Shown here piece after piece: positions 1 to 7,243 of a stretch of DNA of 12,939 nt. This DNA comes from an uncultured Elusimicrobium sp. (GTDB lineage Bacteria; Elusimicrobiota; Endomicrobiia; Endomicrobiales; Endomicrobiaceae). The notes under the pieces were generated by a model. The model had not been told where the DNA came from, searched no databases, and was given only the letters and a program-made list of their open reading frames with translations. The translations under genes and the position numbers were made by a program. The stretch lies in assembly GCA_902761395.1 (NCBI GenBank), contig CACWKJ010000033.1:1-12939 (forward strand), given 5' to 3'. How positions within the stretch are numbered: the stretch's first letter is position 1; each line of letters opens with the position of its first letter.

Positions 1-492
1 ACCGTAGCCGCTTTCGGAAAATATGAAATATATAAAGACGATTTAACATTATTTGAACCGGAATGGGTTGCCGGTTTAAATGCAAGACTTGATATTTTTA
101 AAGGCGGAGAAGATTACGACGAGTATAAAGCATATTCAAAACAAGTTGAAGTTTTGGATTTATATATTCAAAATGCAAACAAAATGATTGATACCGCAGT
201 AAAAAAATATCATCATGAAGCACAAGCTGCTCTTGAACAATATGAAAGTTTAAAAAGTTCTCAGGATTTAACCGAAGAAAACTTGAATCTTTATAAGAAA
301 TCGTTTAAAGAAGGCCTTGCAACATCAATAGAAGTAATCGATGCCGAACTTGCTTTGGAAAAAGTAAGATTGGAGCAATCTCAGGCATTATTTGACTTTA
401 ATGTTGCTTATGCAAAACTTATGGATATATGTGGTAATTCACAAATATTAATGGATAATATTATAGGAGAAGCTGAAAACAATGAAAAATAA
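1..492 (+). CDS. TolC-family outer-membrane efflux channel, C-terminal part
   Basis: The reading frame is open from the first base and ends at TAA 490-492, giving 163 residues of the C-terminal half; the start lies outside the window. A Leu-Asn-Ala-Arg-Leu-Asp-Ile-Phe-Lys-Gly-Gly stretch (about residues 27-37) is the beta-strand/turn typical of TolC repeats (usually L.. P.F.GG). It is followed by a long amphipathic coiled-coil region. The segment KEGLATSIEVIDAELALEKV (about 104-123) matches the family's Y..G..T..EVLDAQ..L pattern. TolC proteins form a trimeric outer-membrane channel with a periplasmic alpha barrel and receive substrate from an adaptor plus inner-membrane pump. The adaptor and two membrane subunits follow immediately, so this is very likely the exit duct of that system. 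The first residues of the next gene overlap its 3' end. Family assignment is firm; substrate is unknown. Confidence 0.85.
   Translation, partial: TVAAFGKYEIYKDDLTLFEPEWVAGLNARLDIFKGGEDYDEYKAYSKQVEVLDLYIQNANKMIDTAVKKYHHEAQAALEQYESLKSSQDLTEENLNLYKKSFKEGLATSIEVIDAELALEKVRLEQSQALFDFNVAYAKLMDICGNSQILMDNIIGEAENNEK
465..470 (+). promoter_or_regulatory. Shine-Dalgarno AGGAGA for the HlyD-like gene
   Basis: AGGAGA sits 11 nt before ATG 482, inside the tolC-like gene. It is the only good ribosome binding site near the start of the adaptor gene. It points to ATG 482 as the true start, although that ATG is not in frame with the adaptor body (see findings). The TTG at 511 and ATG at 535, which are in frame, have no such site. 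Confidence 0.55.
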
Positions 493-510
493 AATAAAAT
501 TTTATTATTT

Positions 511-1284
511 TTGTTACTATCTTTTACGGTATGCATGTTTTCCTGCTCTAACAGGCAAAAACAAACTATTTCGGGAGAAGTTGATGCAACGGAAATTGAT
601 ATCGGAGTAAAAGTTCCCGGAAGAATTGCCGAAATATTTATTACCGAAGGACAAACTGTAAAAAAAGGTGATATTTTGGGAAGACTCGAAGGAAAAGAGC
701 TTGATGCAAAATTAAAAACAATTAATGCGGCACTGAAAGAAGCTCAAGATCAGTTTTTGCTTGCCGAAAAAACATATAACAGAATAAAAACTCTTTATAA
801 TGACGGTATTGTTCCTAAACAGCAATATGATGAAGTTGAATACAAATATAATGCCGCATTACAAAAAATAAATGCAACTCAAGGACAAAAAAATGAGATT
901 ATGGCTTATTACGACGAACTTACGATTGTTGCTCCTATCGACGGTGAAGTAACACAAGTTATATCCAATCCGGGAGAACTTGTTGCTACGGGTTATCCTA
1001 TTATTACATTGCTTAATACAGACGATATGTGGGTTGTATTTAATATAAGAGAAGATCTTTTAAATAATCTTCAAAAAGACAAAGAAATAAAAGTTTATAT
1101 TCCCGCAATAAAAGAAACATTAAACATGAAAATCAGTTATGTTTCAGCCATGGCAAGTTTTGCTTCATGGAAACCGACTAATCAACAAAACAATTACGAT
1201 TTAAAAACTTTTGAAGTGAGAGCAAAACCAAACGAAAAAATAGAAAATTTAAGACCGGGAATGACAGCAGTCTTAAAAGATTAG
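511..1284 (+). CDS. HlyD-family periplasmic adaptor (membrane fusion) lipoprotein, N-terminus frame-disrupted
   Basis: This is a periplasmic adaptor linking inner-membrane transporter to the TolC channel. From the in-frame TTG at 511 the product has 257 residues. A short hydrophobic leader ends in FSC-SNR, a weak lipobox with Cys12. Next come a lipoyl-like half-motif (KVPGRIAEIFITEGQTVKKG, about 34-53), a short helical hairpin (about 65-135) containing GIVPKQQYDEVE, the second lipoyl half (TIVAPIDGEV, 138-147) and a beta-barrel domain ending RPGMTAVLKD. About 257 residues and the WVVFNIRED stretch resemble the YhiI/YbhG-type adaptors found with ABC-2 permeases. The start is uncertain: ATG 482 has the ribosome site and a Lys-rich N-region but is in another frame. 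One extra A in either A4 run at 491-499 would restore a normal lipoprotein signal. Nine bases separate it from the next gene, so it is cotranscribed. Confidence 0.85.
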   Translation: MLLSFTVCMFSCSNRQKQTISGEVDATEIDIGVKVPGRIAEIFITEGQTVKKGDILGRLEGKELDAKLKTINAALKEAQDQFLLAEKTYNRIKTLYNDGIVPKQQYDEVEYKYNAALQKINATQGQKNEIMAYYDELTIVAPIDGEVTQVISNPGELVATGYPIITLLNTDDMWVVFNIREDLLNNLQKDKEIKVYIPAIKETLNMKISYVSAMASFASWKPTNQQNNYDLKTFEVRAKPNEKIENLRPGMTAVLKD

Positions 1285-1293
1285 AAGATTGTA

Positions 1294-2454
1294 ATGAGTT
1301 ATCTTATTGATGTAATCATAAAAGAACTAAAACACATATTTACGAGCAAATATTATTTGTTTTTAATATGTTTGTGGCCTTTCATAGATTTTATTTTCTT
1401 GGGCGGAATATATTATTACGGTAATGTTCAAAACATGCCTATTGCCATAATAGATAAAGATCATTCCAAAATATCAAGAACGGTTTCAAGATTTTTTGAT
1501 ACTTCCTATGCTTTTGATGTTAAATACAAATTAGATGATGTGGAAGATTTCAGATATTTGATTGCCGAAAACAAAATATATATGGGTGTTTATATACCTA
1601 AAGACACTCAAAAGAATATAAAAAAATCTTTACCTGCTGAAATAAGTTTTTATATAGACGGCTCAAATTATCTTACAGCAAACCTTTCGGAAATAGAAGG
1701 TGCAAATATACTTGGAACAATAAATGCCGGTCTCAAAAACACAATGATGAAAAAAAAGGGTATTCAATCCAAACAGGCAAAAGCAATGATGTTGCCTATA
1801 CAGAATGATACTTCAAAGTTATTTAATCCTACATATCATTACGGATACTTCTTAACACCGGGATTATGGATTTCAATTTTGGGGCAACTCTTTTTAATAT
1901 TCGGAACTTTAACCATAGGCAGAGAACTCGAGAGAAAAGAAAAATTTTCAAACTCCGTATTTTTATTTATATTGGGAAAACTGCTTGTTTATACAGTGAT
2001 ATCGGTTATATATTTTGAAATATTGTTTAGAGTCTTTTTCCCCGCTTTTCAAATTCCTTTCGACGGAAACACTTCAGGTGCAATAATTTTAAGTGTACTG
2101 TTTATAATTTCAACAATCTTACTCGGTATGCTTATGCCTGCAGTGACGGGTAACAGACTCGATGCTTTAAAAGGTTGCCTTTTAATAGGTGCTCCCGCAT
2201 TTTTGTTATCCGGTTATACATGGCCTTTGGAACAAATGCCTATATTAATGTCAACTATTGCAAAATTTATTCCCCTGTCCGCTTATTTGGAAGGTTTCAG
2301 AAAAATATTTCAACAAAATATGCAACCAGAATATATAATACCCTTTGCTAAAATATTAATAACATTACTCATTTTATATTTCTTGATTACTTATATATTT
2401 TTGAGAATACGAAACAAGACGATAAAAAACACCGGCAAACAGGTTAACGGGTAA
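1294..2454 (+). CDS. ABC-2 type transporter membrane subunit (first of two)
   Basis: The 386-residue product has the layout of ABC-2 permeases of the YhhJ/YbhS/YbhR kind. One membrane helix lies near the N-terminus (about 20-42), followed by a large extracytoplasmic domain (about 45-185) and five to six helices (about 190-372). The segment SGYTWPLEQMP (about 307-317) with following IPL is the conserved C-terminal signature of the family. With the TolC and HlyD neighbours it should form an inner-membrane exporter spanning to the outside. ATG 1294 starts 9 nt after the adaptor stop, with only a weak purine run (AGAAG) as ribosome site. Its neighbour downstream is a paralogue and the two probably pair as a heterodimer. 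No ATPase gene is seen between or after them. Substrate cannot be told from sequence. Confidence 0.85.
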   Translation: MSYLIDVIIKELKHIFTSKYYLFLICLWPFIDFIFLGGIYYYGNVQNMPIAIIDKDHSKISRTVSRFFDTSYAFDVKYKLDDVEDFRYLIAENKIYMGVYIPKDTQKNIKKSLPAEISFYIDGSNYLTANLSEIEGANILGTINAGLKNTMMKKKGIQSKQAKAMMLPIQNDTSKLFNPTYHYGYFLTPGLWISILGQLFLIFGTLTIGRELERKEKFSNSVFLFILGKLLVYTVISVIYFEILFRVFFPAFQIPFDGNTSGAIILSVLFIISTILLGMLMPAVTGNRLDALKGCLLIGAPAFLLSGYTWPLEQMPILMSTIAKFIPLSAYLEGFRKIFQQNMQPEYIIPFAKILITLLILYFLITYIFLRIRNKTIKNTGKQVNG

Positions 2455-2462
2455 AACAAAAG

Positions 2463-3629
2463 ATGAAATTGTTTAAGCAAATATTATTACGGGAATTTAA
2501 AAGATTTTTTACATCAAAAGATTTGGTTTTGATATGTATTATCGCTCCTATCGTATATTCATTCGGTATAACATACATATATCACAAGCAAAATCCGAGA
2601 GATATAAAAATCGCACTTGTAAATCAAGATAATTCCGCAATATCAAGGCAATACGGCAGAATGATAGATTCCACCCCCGAACTTAATATTGTTGATTATT
2701 TTCCGTCAACATATGCTGCTTATAATGCAATTTTTACAAACAAGGTTGATTTGTTTTATTTTATACCGAGCAATTTTTCCACGAACTTAAAAAGAGCCAA
2801 AAGCACCTTTGCTTTTATCGGTGCAAATGCAAGTAATTTCATGGTTTCAAGTACCGCAATAAAAACGATAGTTATGACTTCACAATTTCTGGCAGCTCAG
2901 GTGTCCGCAAGTTTTTTAATAAAGAACGGAATTTCAAAAAATTCGGCGATGCAAATGATACAGCCCATAAAAGGTAATTTTAAGTGGATGTTTAATCCTA
3001 CAAAGACTTATGCAAACTTTTTCATTCCTTTTGTTTTATTTGCAATATTTCAACAAATTCTTATAGTAGCCGTTTGTCATACAATGAGTTTGGAAACACA
3101 GGAAAAAACATGGAAAGACTTATATAAAATAACGAATAATAAAATTATGCCTATTCTGTTCGGTAAAGCTGTCCCTTATGTATGTGCCGCCCTTTTTATG
3201 GTATTATTGTTCATATTTTTTGTTTTTCCGTTCAATTCCATATTTCAAACATCAATAATAAATCTTTTATTATTATCGTTAATATATTCTTTTGTTATCG
3301 TATTTTTTGCCATGTTAATATCCCACTTATTCAAAAGCCCGGTAGTGTCTTTATGTGCATTAACATTTTATTCCATGCCTGTTCTGTTAATTTCCGGTTT
3401 TGCTTGGCCGATATATATGTTACCTTCATATTTAAAGATAGCAGCTTATATTTTCCCTTCCACATATTTTGTGAACATTTTCAGGTTTTATTCTCTAAAT
3501 ACTATTTGGATAGGTTATGCGACATATTGTGTATTAAGTTTAACCGTCTTCTTTTTGATTTGTCTTATATTAAACTTTGTAATATTCAAACTTAAAATCG
3601 CATATGCACAAAAAACAGACAGACCGTAA
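2463..3629 (+). CDS. ABC-2 type transporter membrane subunit (second of two)
   Basis: At 388 residues this is the same size and topology as the gene before it: an N-terminal helix (about 20-40), an extracytoplasmic domain that includes IALVNQDNSAISRQYGRMID (compare IAIIDKDHSKISRTVSRFFD in the first copy), then a bundle of helices with SGFAWPIYMLP and PSTYF near the end. The two are clearly ancient paralogues. ATG 2463 lies 8 nt after the previous stop. The last codons and the stop (3627-3629) sit within a hairpin that terminates the convergent minus-strand operon, so the two converging transcripts overlap. The hairpin has no T-tract on the plus side, so it need not stop this operon. Role: inner-membrane part of the TolC/HlyD-linked exporter; substrate unknown. 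Confidence 0.85.
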   Translation: MKLFKQILLREFKRFFTSKDLVLICIIAPIVYSFGITYIYHKQNPRDIKIALVNQDNSAISRQYGRMIDSTPELNIVDYFPSTYAAYNAIFTNKVDLFYFIPSNFSTNLKRAKSTFAFIGANASNFMVSSTAIKTIVMTSQFLAAQVSASFLIKNGISKNSAMQMIQPIKGNFKWMFNPTKTYANFFIPFVLFAIFQQILIVAVCHTMSLETQEKTWKDLYKITNNKIMPILFGKAVPYVCAALFMVLLFIFFVFPFNSIFQTSIINLLLLSLIYSFVIVFFAMLISHLFKSPVVSLCALTFYSMPVLLISGFAWPIYMLPSYLKIAAYIFPSTYFVNIFRFYSLNTIWIGYATYCVLSLTVFFLICLILNFVIFKLKIAYAQKTDRP

Positions 3630-3644
3630 AAACGATCTGTCTGT
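3610..3644 (-). terminator. Intrinsic terminator of the his-trpF-kdsD operon
   Basis: On the minus strand a 12-bp stem (3633-3644 with 3615-3626) closes a 6-nt loop and is followed by a run of U from 3615 down to 3610. One stem position is G.U when read as minus-strand RNA but C.A mismatched as plus-strand RNA, and the T-tract exists only on the minus side, so it works for the minus-strand operon. It starts 29 nt after the kdsD stop and overlaps the 3' end and stop codon of the convergent permease gene. Confidence 0.85.
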
Positions 3645-3672
3645 AATCAATGTATTAAAAACTCATGAATTT

Positions 3673-4641
3673 TTATTCGGAAAACAAATCTCTTTCGTCG
3701 AGAATACCTATAGGGTTTCCTTTTTCATCCACTACAGGTATGTTATCAATATTCTTTTTCTGCAATATTTTTTCAGCCTCGGCAACAAGCATATCCGGCG
3801 ACAATGTCGACGGATTTTTTGTCATAACTTCCGATATCTTTTTCTTCAACAAATTGTCGTGTAACTGAATTTGTCTTCTTAAATCACCATCGGTAAAAAA
3901 TCCCACAAGTTTACCGCTTTCATCCACAACACTCGTTGCACCGACTCTTGTTCCAGTCATAATTAAAAGAGCATCCTGAACGGTGGCAGTTTCTTTTACT
4001 ATAGGGTTTGCTTTACCTTGTCTCATAATTTCTTTAACTTTCATTGTTAATCTCTTAATTTTGTTACCTATAGCACCCAAAGGATGAAATATAGCAAAAT
4101 CTTCCTTTTTAAAACCTTTCCTTTCGGATAGAACGAGTGCCAATGCGTCACCTAAAGCAAGTAATGCCGTTGTTGATGACGTGGGTGCCAAATTATAAGG
4201 ACAAGCTTCTTTTTCCACCGAAGAATCTATAATAACATCACAATTTTTCCATGTAGGAGAATCTGTTTTGCCGGTAATTGCTATAATTTTCAAATTCATT
4301 TTTTGCAATACCGGTAACACTTGTTTAATTTCTTCTGTTTCACCGGAATATGATAACATTATTACAACATCATCTTTCATTATCATACCCAAATCACCAT
4401 GCAGACATTCTGCAGGATGTAAATATATCGCAGGAACACCTATAGAAGCCATAGTAGCAGCTATTTTTCTGCCGATATGACCAGATTTTCCAAGACCTAT
4501 AATAACAACTCTGCCGGACGATTTTTCTATTAAAGAAACCGCTTTTATAAACTGATCATCTAAATGATTTATTTGATCTTTTACGGCTTTAGCTTCCAAA
4601 TTTAATGTATCTATAGCTCTTTGTATATTAATTTGTTCCAT
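3673..4641 (-). CDS. kdsD: Arabinose-5-phosphate isomerase (KpsF/GutQ/KdsD family)
   Basis: The enzyme interconverts ribulose-5-phosphate and arabinose-5-phosphate, the first step to Kdo of lipopolysaccharide, in the cytoplasm. The 322-residue product is full family length. The SIS domain (about 40-185) shows GLGKSGHIG (49-57), HPAECLHGDLGM (75-86), SYSGET (97-102), EKEACPYNLAPTSSTT (143-158) and FAIFHPLGAIG (182-192). Two CBS domains fill about 203-322, ending with GILDERDLFSE. All hallmark residues of the family are present. It is the last gene of the minus-strand operon, 6 nt after the trpF-like gene. Its weak AAGG ribosome site lies inside the end of that gene, suggesting translational coupling. 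Linking an LPS-sugar gene to his genes is not functionally obvious; both routes draw on pentose phosphates. It could act on a capsule or sugar-alcohol path as KpsF/GutQ do, but as the single copy seen KdsD is the default. Confidence 0.93.
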   Translation of the reverse strand: MEQINIQRAIDTLNLEAKAVKDQINHLDDQFIKAVSLIEKSSGRVVIIGLGKSGHIGRKIAATMASIGVPAIYLHPAECLHGDLGMIMKDDVVIMLSYSGETEEIKQVLPVLQKMNLKIIAITGKTDSPTWKNCDVIIDSSVEKEACPYNLAPTSSTTALLALGDALALVLSERKGFKKEDFAIFHPLGAIGNKIKRLTMKVKEIMRQGKANPIVKETATVQDALLIMTGTRVGATSVVDESGKLVGFFTDGDLRRQIQLHDNLLKKKISEVMTKNPSTLSPDMLVAEAEKILQKKNIDNIPVVDEKGNPIGILDERDLFSE

Positions 4642-4647
4642 TGTAAA

Positions 4648-5277
4648 TTACCTTAAACTGTGAGCATTTTTAATAAAGTCTGCCATTTTATTAAAATCTT
4701 TTCTTCTTTGCAGTCTTTCTATACTTGTATCCGCTTCAACGCCGAACGGTTTTGCTTTTTCCATAACTTCACCGACATTTTCGGAAGAAATATTTCCTGT
4801 TATAAAATAAGGAACCGCTACTTGTTCAAGTCCGGAAAGAGCATCTAAAGCAAGAACATCTTTTCCCTGCTCGTCTTGTGTAGCTATATCCAAAACAAAA
4901 TAGTCTACATTGCCTACATAAGGTTGTAATTTTATTACATCGGCTATGCTTGTAAACTTCATATATTTAAAAACTTTTACACCTAATGCCACTGCCAATG
5001 CCTTACAAAACTCCGGAGTTTCCGAACCGTTTAACTGAACAACCTTTATTCCTGTTTTTTTAACTACTTTCGTTATTGCTTTACTGTCCTGGTCAAAAAA
5101 TATTCCGACAGCCAAAACAAAAGGCGGAAGTTTTTCGTTAACTTCTTTTAACATTTTATCGGAAACTTTTTTGGGAGAATCTTTTATCAACTGAAACCCT
5201 AAATAATCAGCCCCTAAGTTTGTTGCATTTAAAGCATCGTCGTAATTTGTTATACCGCAAATTTTTACTTTAAGCAT
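4648..5277 (-). CDS. trpF: Divergent phosphoribosylanthranilate isomerase (TrpF-like)
   Basis: TrpF converts N-phosphoribosyl-anthranilate to the CdRP precursor of tryptophan. The 209-residue size fits a single (beta-alpha)8 barrel. KICGIT (5-10, with the catalytic Cys7), GADYLGF (22-28), SPKK for the usual SPR (34-37), VGIFFDQ, VQLNGSE (usually VQLHGDE) and VLD (128-130, the catalytic Asp) are recognisable. The second half is unusual. The GGTG loop after the catalytic Asp is reduced to DEQGKD, LAGGL.PENV reads FITGNISSENV, and the phosphate-binding VSSGVE is VEADTSIER. Catalytic residues thus remain while phosphate-gripping loops have drifted. It sits 3 nt after hisI and 6 nt before kdsD, with no other trp gene in view. 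It may be a true but divergent TrpF or a reused barrel; the fold is sure, the activity is not. Confidence 0.8.
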   Translation of the reverse strand: MLKVKICGITNYDDALNATNLGADYLGFQLIKDSPKKVSDKMLKEVNEKLPPFVLAVGIFFDQDSKAITKVVKKTGIKVVQLNGSETPEFCKALAVALGVKVFKYMKFTSIADVIKLQPYVGNVDYFVLDIATQDEQGKDVLALDALSGLEQVAVPYFITGNISSENVGEVMEKAKPFGVEADTSIERLQRRKDFNKMADFIKNAHSLR

Positions 5278-5280
5278 TTT

Positions 5281-5691
5281 CTATTTCCCGTAAATTTTTT
5301 TTGGATCAAAAACTTTTTTACCTACAATTCTTGTATTTCCGGTAAAAGATAACTTTCTGTAGAAACAACTTCTGTATCCCGTATGGCAAGCAGAACCGCC
5401 TACCTGAATAACCTTCAATAATATACAATCAGCGTCGCAATCATAATAAATTTCTTTTACTTTTTGTATGTTTCCGGATTCTTCACCTTTTACCCAAAAT
5501 TTTTGTCTTGATCTGCTCCAATATGTAGCTTTTTTTGTTTTTAATGTTCTTTCAAATGATTCGGCATTCATATATGCAACCATCAAAACAGCACCGTCTT
5601 TATAATCTTGAACTACTGCCGGTATCAATCCGTTTTTGTCAAACTTTAATTGTTTTGTAATTTCCAACATATTTACTTTCCCCCACGACAT
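5281..5691 (-). CDS. hisI: Phosphoribosyl-AMP cyclohydrolase (HisI domain only)
   Basis: This is the third step of histidine synthesis: hydrolytic opening of the adenine ring of PR-AMP, a cytoplasmic zinc/magnesium enzyme. The 136-residue product matches the stand-alone cyclohydrolase; no HisE pyrophosphohydrolase domain is fused. GLIPAVVQD (21-29), VLMVAYMNAES (35-45), KATYWSRSRQKFWVKGEESG (54-73), YYDCDADC (82-89) and GGSACHTGYRSCFYR (98-112) are canonical. Cys85, Cys102 and Cys109 are the expected metal ligands, and Asp84/86/88 are also conserved. ATG 5691 is 3 nt after the hisA stop, but Met8 (ATG ending at 5670) has a better G-rich site (GGGGGAAAG) in front of it and matches the usual family start, so the true protein may be 129 residues. 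It is followed 3 nt later by the trpF-like gene. Confidence 0.94.
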   Translation of the reverse strand: MSWGKVNMLEITKQLKFDKNGLIPAVVQDYKDGAVLMVAYMNAESFERTLKTKKATYWSRSRQKFWVKGEESGNIQKVKEIYYDCDADCILLKVIQVGGSACHTGYRSCFYRKLSFTGNTRIVGKKVFDPKKIYGK

Positions 5692-5694
5692 CTT

Positions 5695-6426
5695 TTATTT
5701 TTTATTTAAGGTTCTTATTGCTTCTTCCAACTTAAAATCTTCAGTATACAATGCTTTACCTACAATTGCTCCGGTTACACCGTATTTCTCGAGTTTAGCA
5801 ATTTTTTTAACATCATCTATCGTTGTTACTCCGCCGGAAGCTATAACATTCATCTTACTTGCTTTTGCAATTCTCTTTAATCCGTCGATATTAGGACCTT
5901 TTAACATTCCGTCTTTTGATATATCCGTATAAATAATTTCACTGACACCCATATTTTTTAATTTTTCTATCATTTCTTCCGTTGTTACCGGTGTAATTTC
6001 TTTCCATCCGCCGATAGCAATTTTTCCCTCATAAACATCGAGGGCAACTATAATCTTTTCCGATCCGTATTTATCTATGGCTTGTCTTACTATATCGGGA
6101 TTATAAATTGCTACCGTTCCCAATATTGCATAAGATGCTCCCAAAGTAAAAATATCGTCTATTCTTTTCATGTTTCTTATTCCGCCGCCCACTTCAACCG
6201 GAATATCCACGCTTAAACAAATATTTCCTATGATTTGATTGTTCGATTGATTACCGGAAAAAGATCCGTCCAAATCGACGACATGTAATCTTTCCGCACC
6301 CTTTGCTTTCCAAAGTTTTGCCATAAACACGGGATCTTTCGAATAAATAGTTTCGTCGGCTATTTTTCCCTGTTTAAGCATTACACAATTTCCTTGTCTG
6401 ATATCTACTGCAGGTATTATTATCAT
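5695..6426 (-). CDS. hisA: ProFAR isomerase (HisA)
   Basis: The enzyme catalyses the Amadori rearrangement of ProFAR to PRFAR, the fourth step of histidine synthesis. The 243 residues form one (beta-alpha)8 barrel of normal length. It starts IIPAVDIRQG, with catalytic Asp8. It carries HVVDLDGSFSG (48-58), EVGGGIR (78-84, first phosphate loop), ALD at 128-130 with the second catalytic Asp130, YTDISKDGM (166-174), ASGGV (196-200, second phosphate loop) and GAIVGKALY near the end. An AGGAT/GAGA purine stretch lies 6-11 nt before ATG 6426. The gap to hisB upstream is 13 nt. hisH and hisF, which often flank hisA, are absent from this operon, so the next enzyme must be encoded elsewhere. The identity is secure and a bifunctional PriA role is not suggested, since a separate TrpF-like gene is two genes downstream. 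Confidence 0.96.
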   Translation of the reverse strand: MIIIPAVDIRQGNCVMLKQGKIADETIYSKDPVFMAKLWKAKGAERLHVVDLDGSFSGNQSNNQIIGNICLSVDIPVEVGGGIRNMKRIDDIFTLGASYAILGTVAIYNPDIVRQAIDKYGSEKIIVALDVYEGKIAIGGWKEITPVTTEEMIEKLKNMGVSEIIYTDISKDGMLKGPNIDGLKRIAKASKMNVIASGGVTTIDDVKKIAKLEKYGVTGAIVGKALYTEDFKLEEAIRTLNKK

Positions 6427-6439
6427 TTTTATCTCATCC

Positions 6440-7024
6440 TTAAATAGAACCTTTTGTCGAAGGTATCTTATTTTTTATTTTTTTATTTATACTTATTGCT
6501 ATTGCCAATGCTCTTCCGAAGCCTTTGAATATGGATTCGGCAATATGATGGTTGTTCCTTCCCTTCATCATTTTTATATGGAGTGTTATTGCCGCATTAT
6601 TAACAAAAGCAATAAAAAATTCCTGTATTAAATCGTAGTTAAAACCTGTTTTTTGAAACTCTATTTTAGCTTCATAACTTAAAAACGGTCTGCCCGAAAT
6701 ATCGAGAGCAATATAAGCTAAAGCTTCGTCCATAGGCAATAAAAAATGTCCGTATCTTACGATACCTTTTTTATCACCCAATGCTTGTTTAAACACCTGG
6801 CCTAAAGTGATTCCCATATCTTCAACCAAATGATGATCGTCTATTTCCGTGTCACCTTTGGCATTTATTTTAAGATATACTCCGGCATGAGCGGAAAACA
6901 AAGTAAGCATGTGATCCATAAACGGTATTGTTGTATTGATTGAAGATTTTTTATTTGAGTCTAAATTTAACTCAATATCAACATCCGTTTCAAATGTTTT
7001 TCTGTGAATGTGTGCTTTTCTCAT
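6440..7024 (-). CDS. hisB: Imidazoleglycerol-phosphate dehydratase
   Basis: The enzyme dehydrates imidazoleglycerol-phosphate to imidazoleacetol-phosphate in histidine synthesis, using two manganese ions. The 194 residues are a monofunctional HisB dehydratase without the N-terminal phosphatase of E. coli HisB. Metal-binding His/Glu clusters are complete: FMDHM (35-39), DDHHLVEDMG (62-71), PMDEA (97-101), EFF (135-137), RNNHHIAESIFKGFGRA (156-172) and the C-terminal PSTKG (188-192). It starts 9 nt after the 69-residue gene and precedes hisA by 13 nt. Only a weak GAGAG ribosome site is seen, which suits reinitiation within an operon. Nothing in the protein looks degraded. Confidence 0.96.
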   Translation of the reverse strand: MRKAHIHRKTFETDVDIELNLDSNKKSSINTTIPFMDHMLTLFSAHAGVYLKINAKGDTEIDDHHLVEDMGITLGQVFKQALGDKKGIVRYGHFLLPMDEALAYIALDISGRPFLSYEAKIEFQKTGFNYDLIQEFFIAFVNNAAITLHIKMMKGRNNHHIAESIFKGFGRALAIAISINKKIKNKIPSTKGSI

Positions 7025-7033
7025 TTTTTCTCT

Positions 7034-7243
7034 CTAATTTAAATATTTTGTTTTTTGTGTATTTTTTGTTTCCGTAATACCGTCCAAATCTTTTAATTTT
7101 AAAACCTGGTCCAATTTTTCCAACAAAATAACTTCGTCAACCGAAAAGTTTAATTTAGCTTTTCCGTCGTTAACTTTAGTTACTTCTTCCGTAAGCATAT
7201 GTATTATTAATTCAATTTCCCTTTCGGAAAGATCTACTTGCAT
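7034..7243 (-). CDS. Small unknown protein between hisD and hisB (69 aa)
   Basis: I do not recognise this 69-residue protein. Its ATG overlaps the hisD stop in a TAATG arrangement, so translation is coupled to hisD, and its stop is 9 nt before hisB. That position in a tight operon makes it very likely real. The sequence is charged and mostly helical: LSEREIELIIHMLTEEV (5-21) then a second helix VILLEKLDQVLKL (38-50), followed by a short basic tail (TKNTQKTKYLN). No signal peptide, membrane helix or Cys/His metal motif is present. It is too short for HisE and lacks the ESSYTA..L.....KI.KK.GEEA.E pattern, so it is not the missing pyrophosphohydrolase. It might be a small accessory or regulatory partner of the operon; no function can be assigned. 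Confidence 0.75.
   Translation of the reverse strand: MQVDLSEREIELIIHMLTEEVTKVNDGKAKLNFSVDEVILLEKLDQVLKLKDLDGITETKNTQKTKYLN

Noticed and set aside
3182..3595. Open frame of 137 codons inside the second permease gene
   Set aside because: It is in another frame of a well-supported membrane protein and only reflects its T-rich codons.
7034..7243. HisE phosphoribosyl-ATP pyrophosphohydrolase
   Set aside because: Too short and lacking the conserved Glu-rich motif of HisE.
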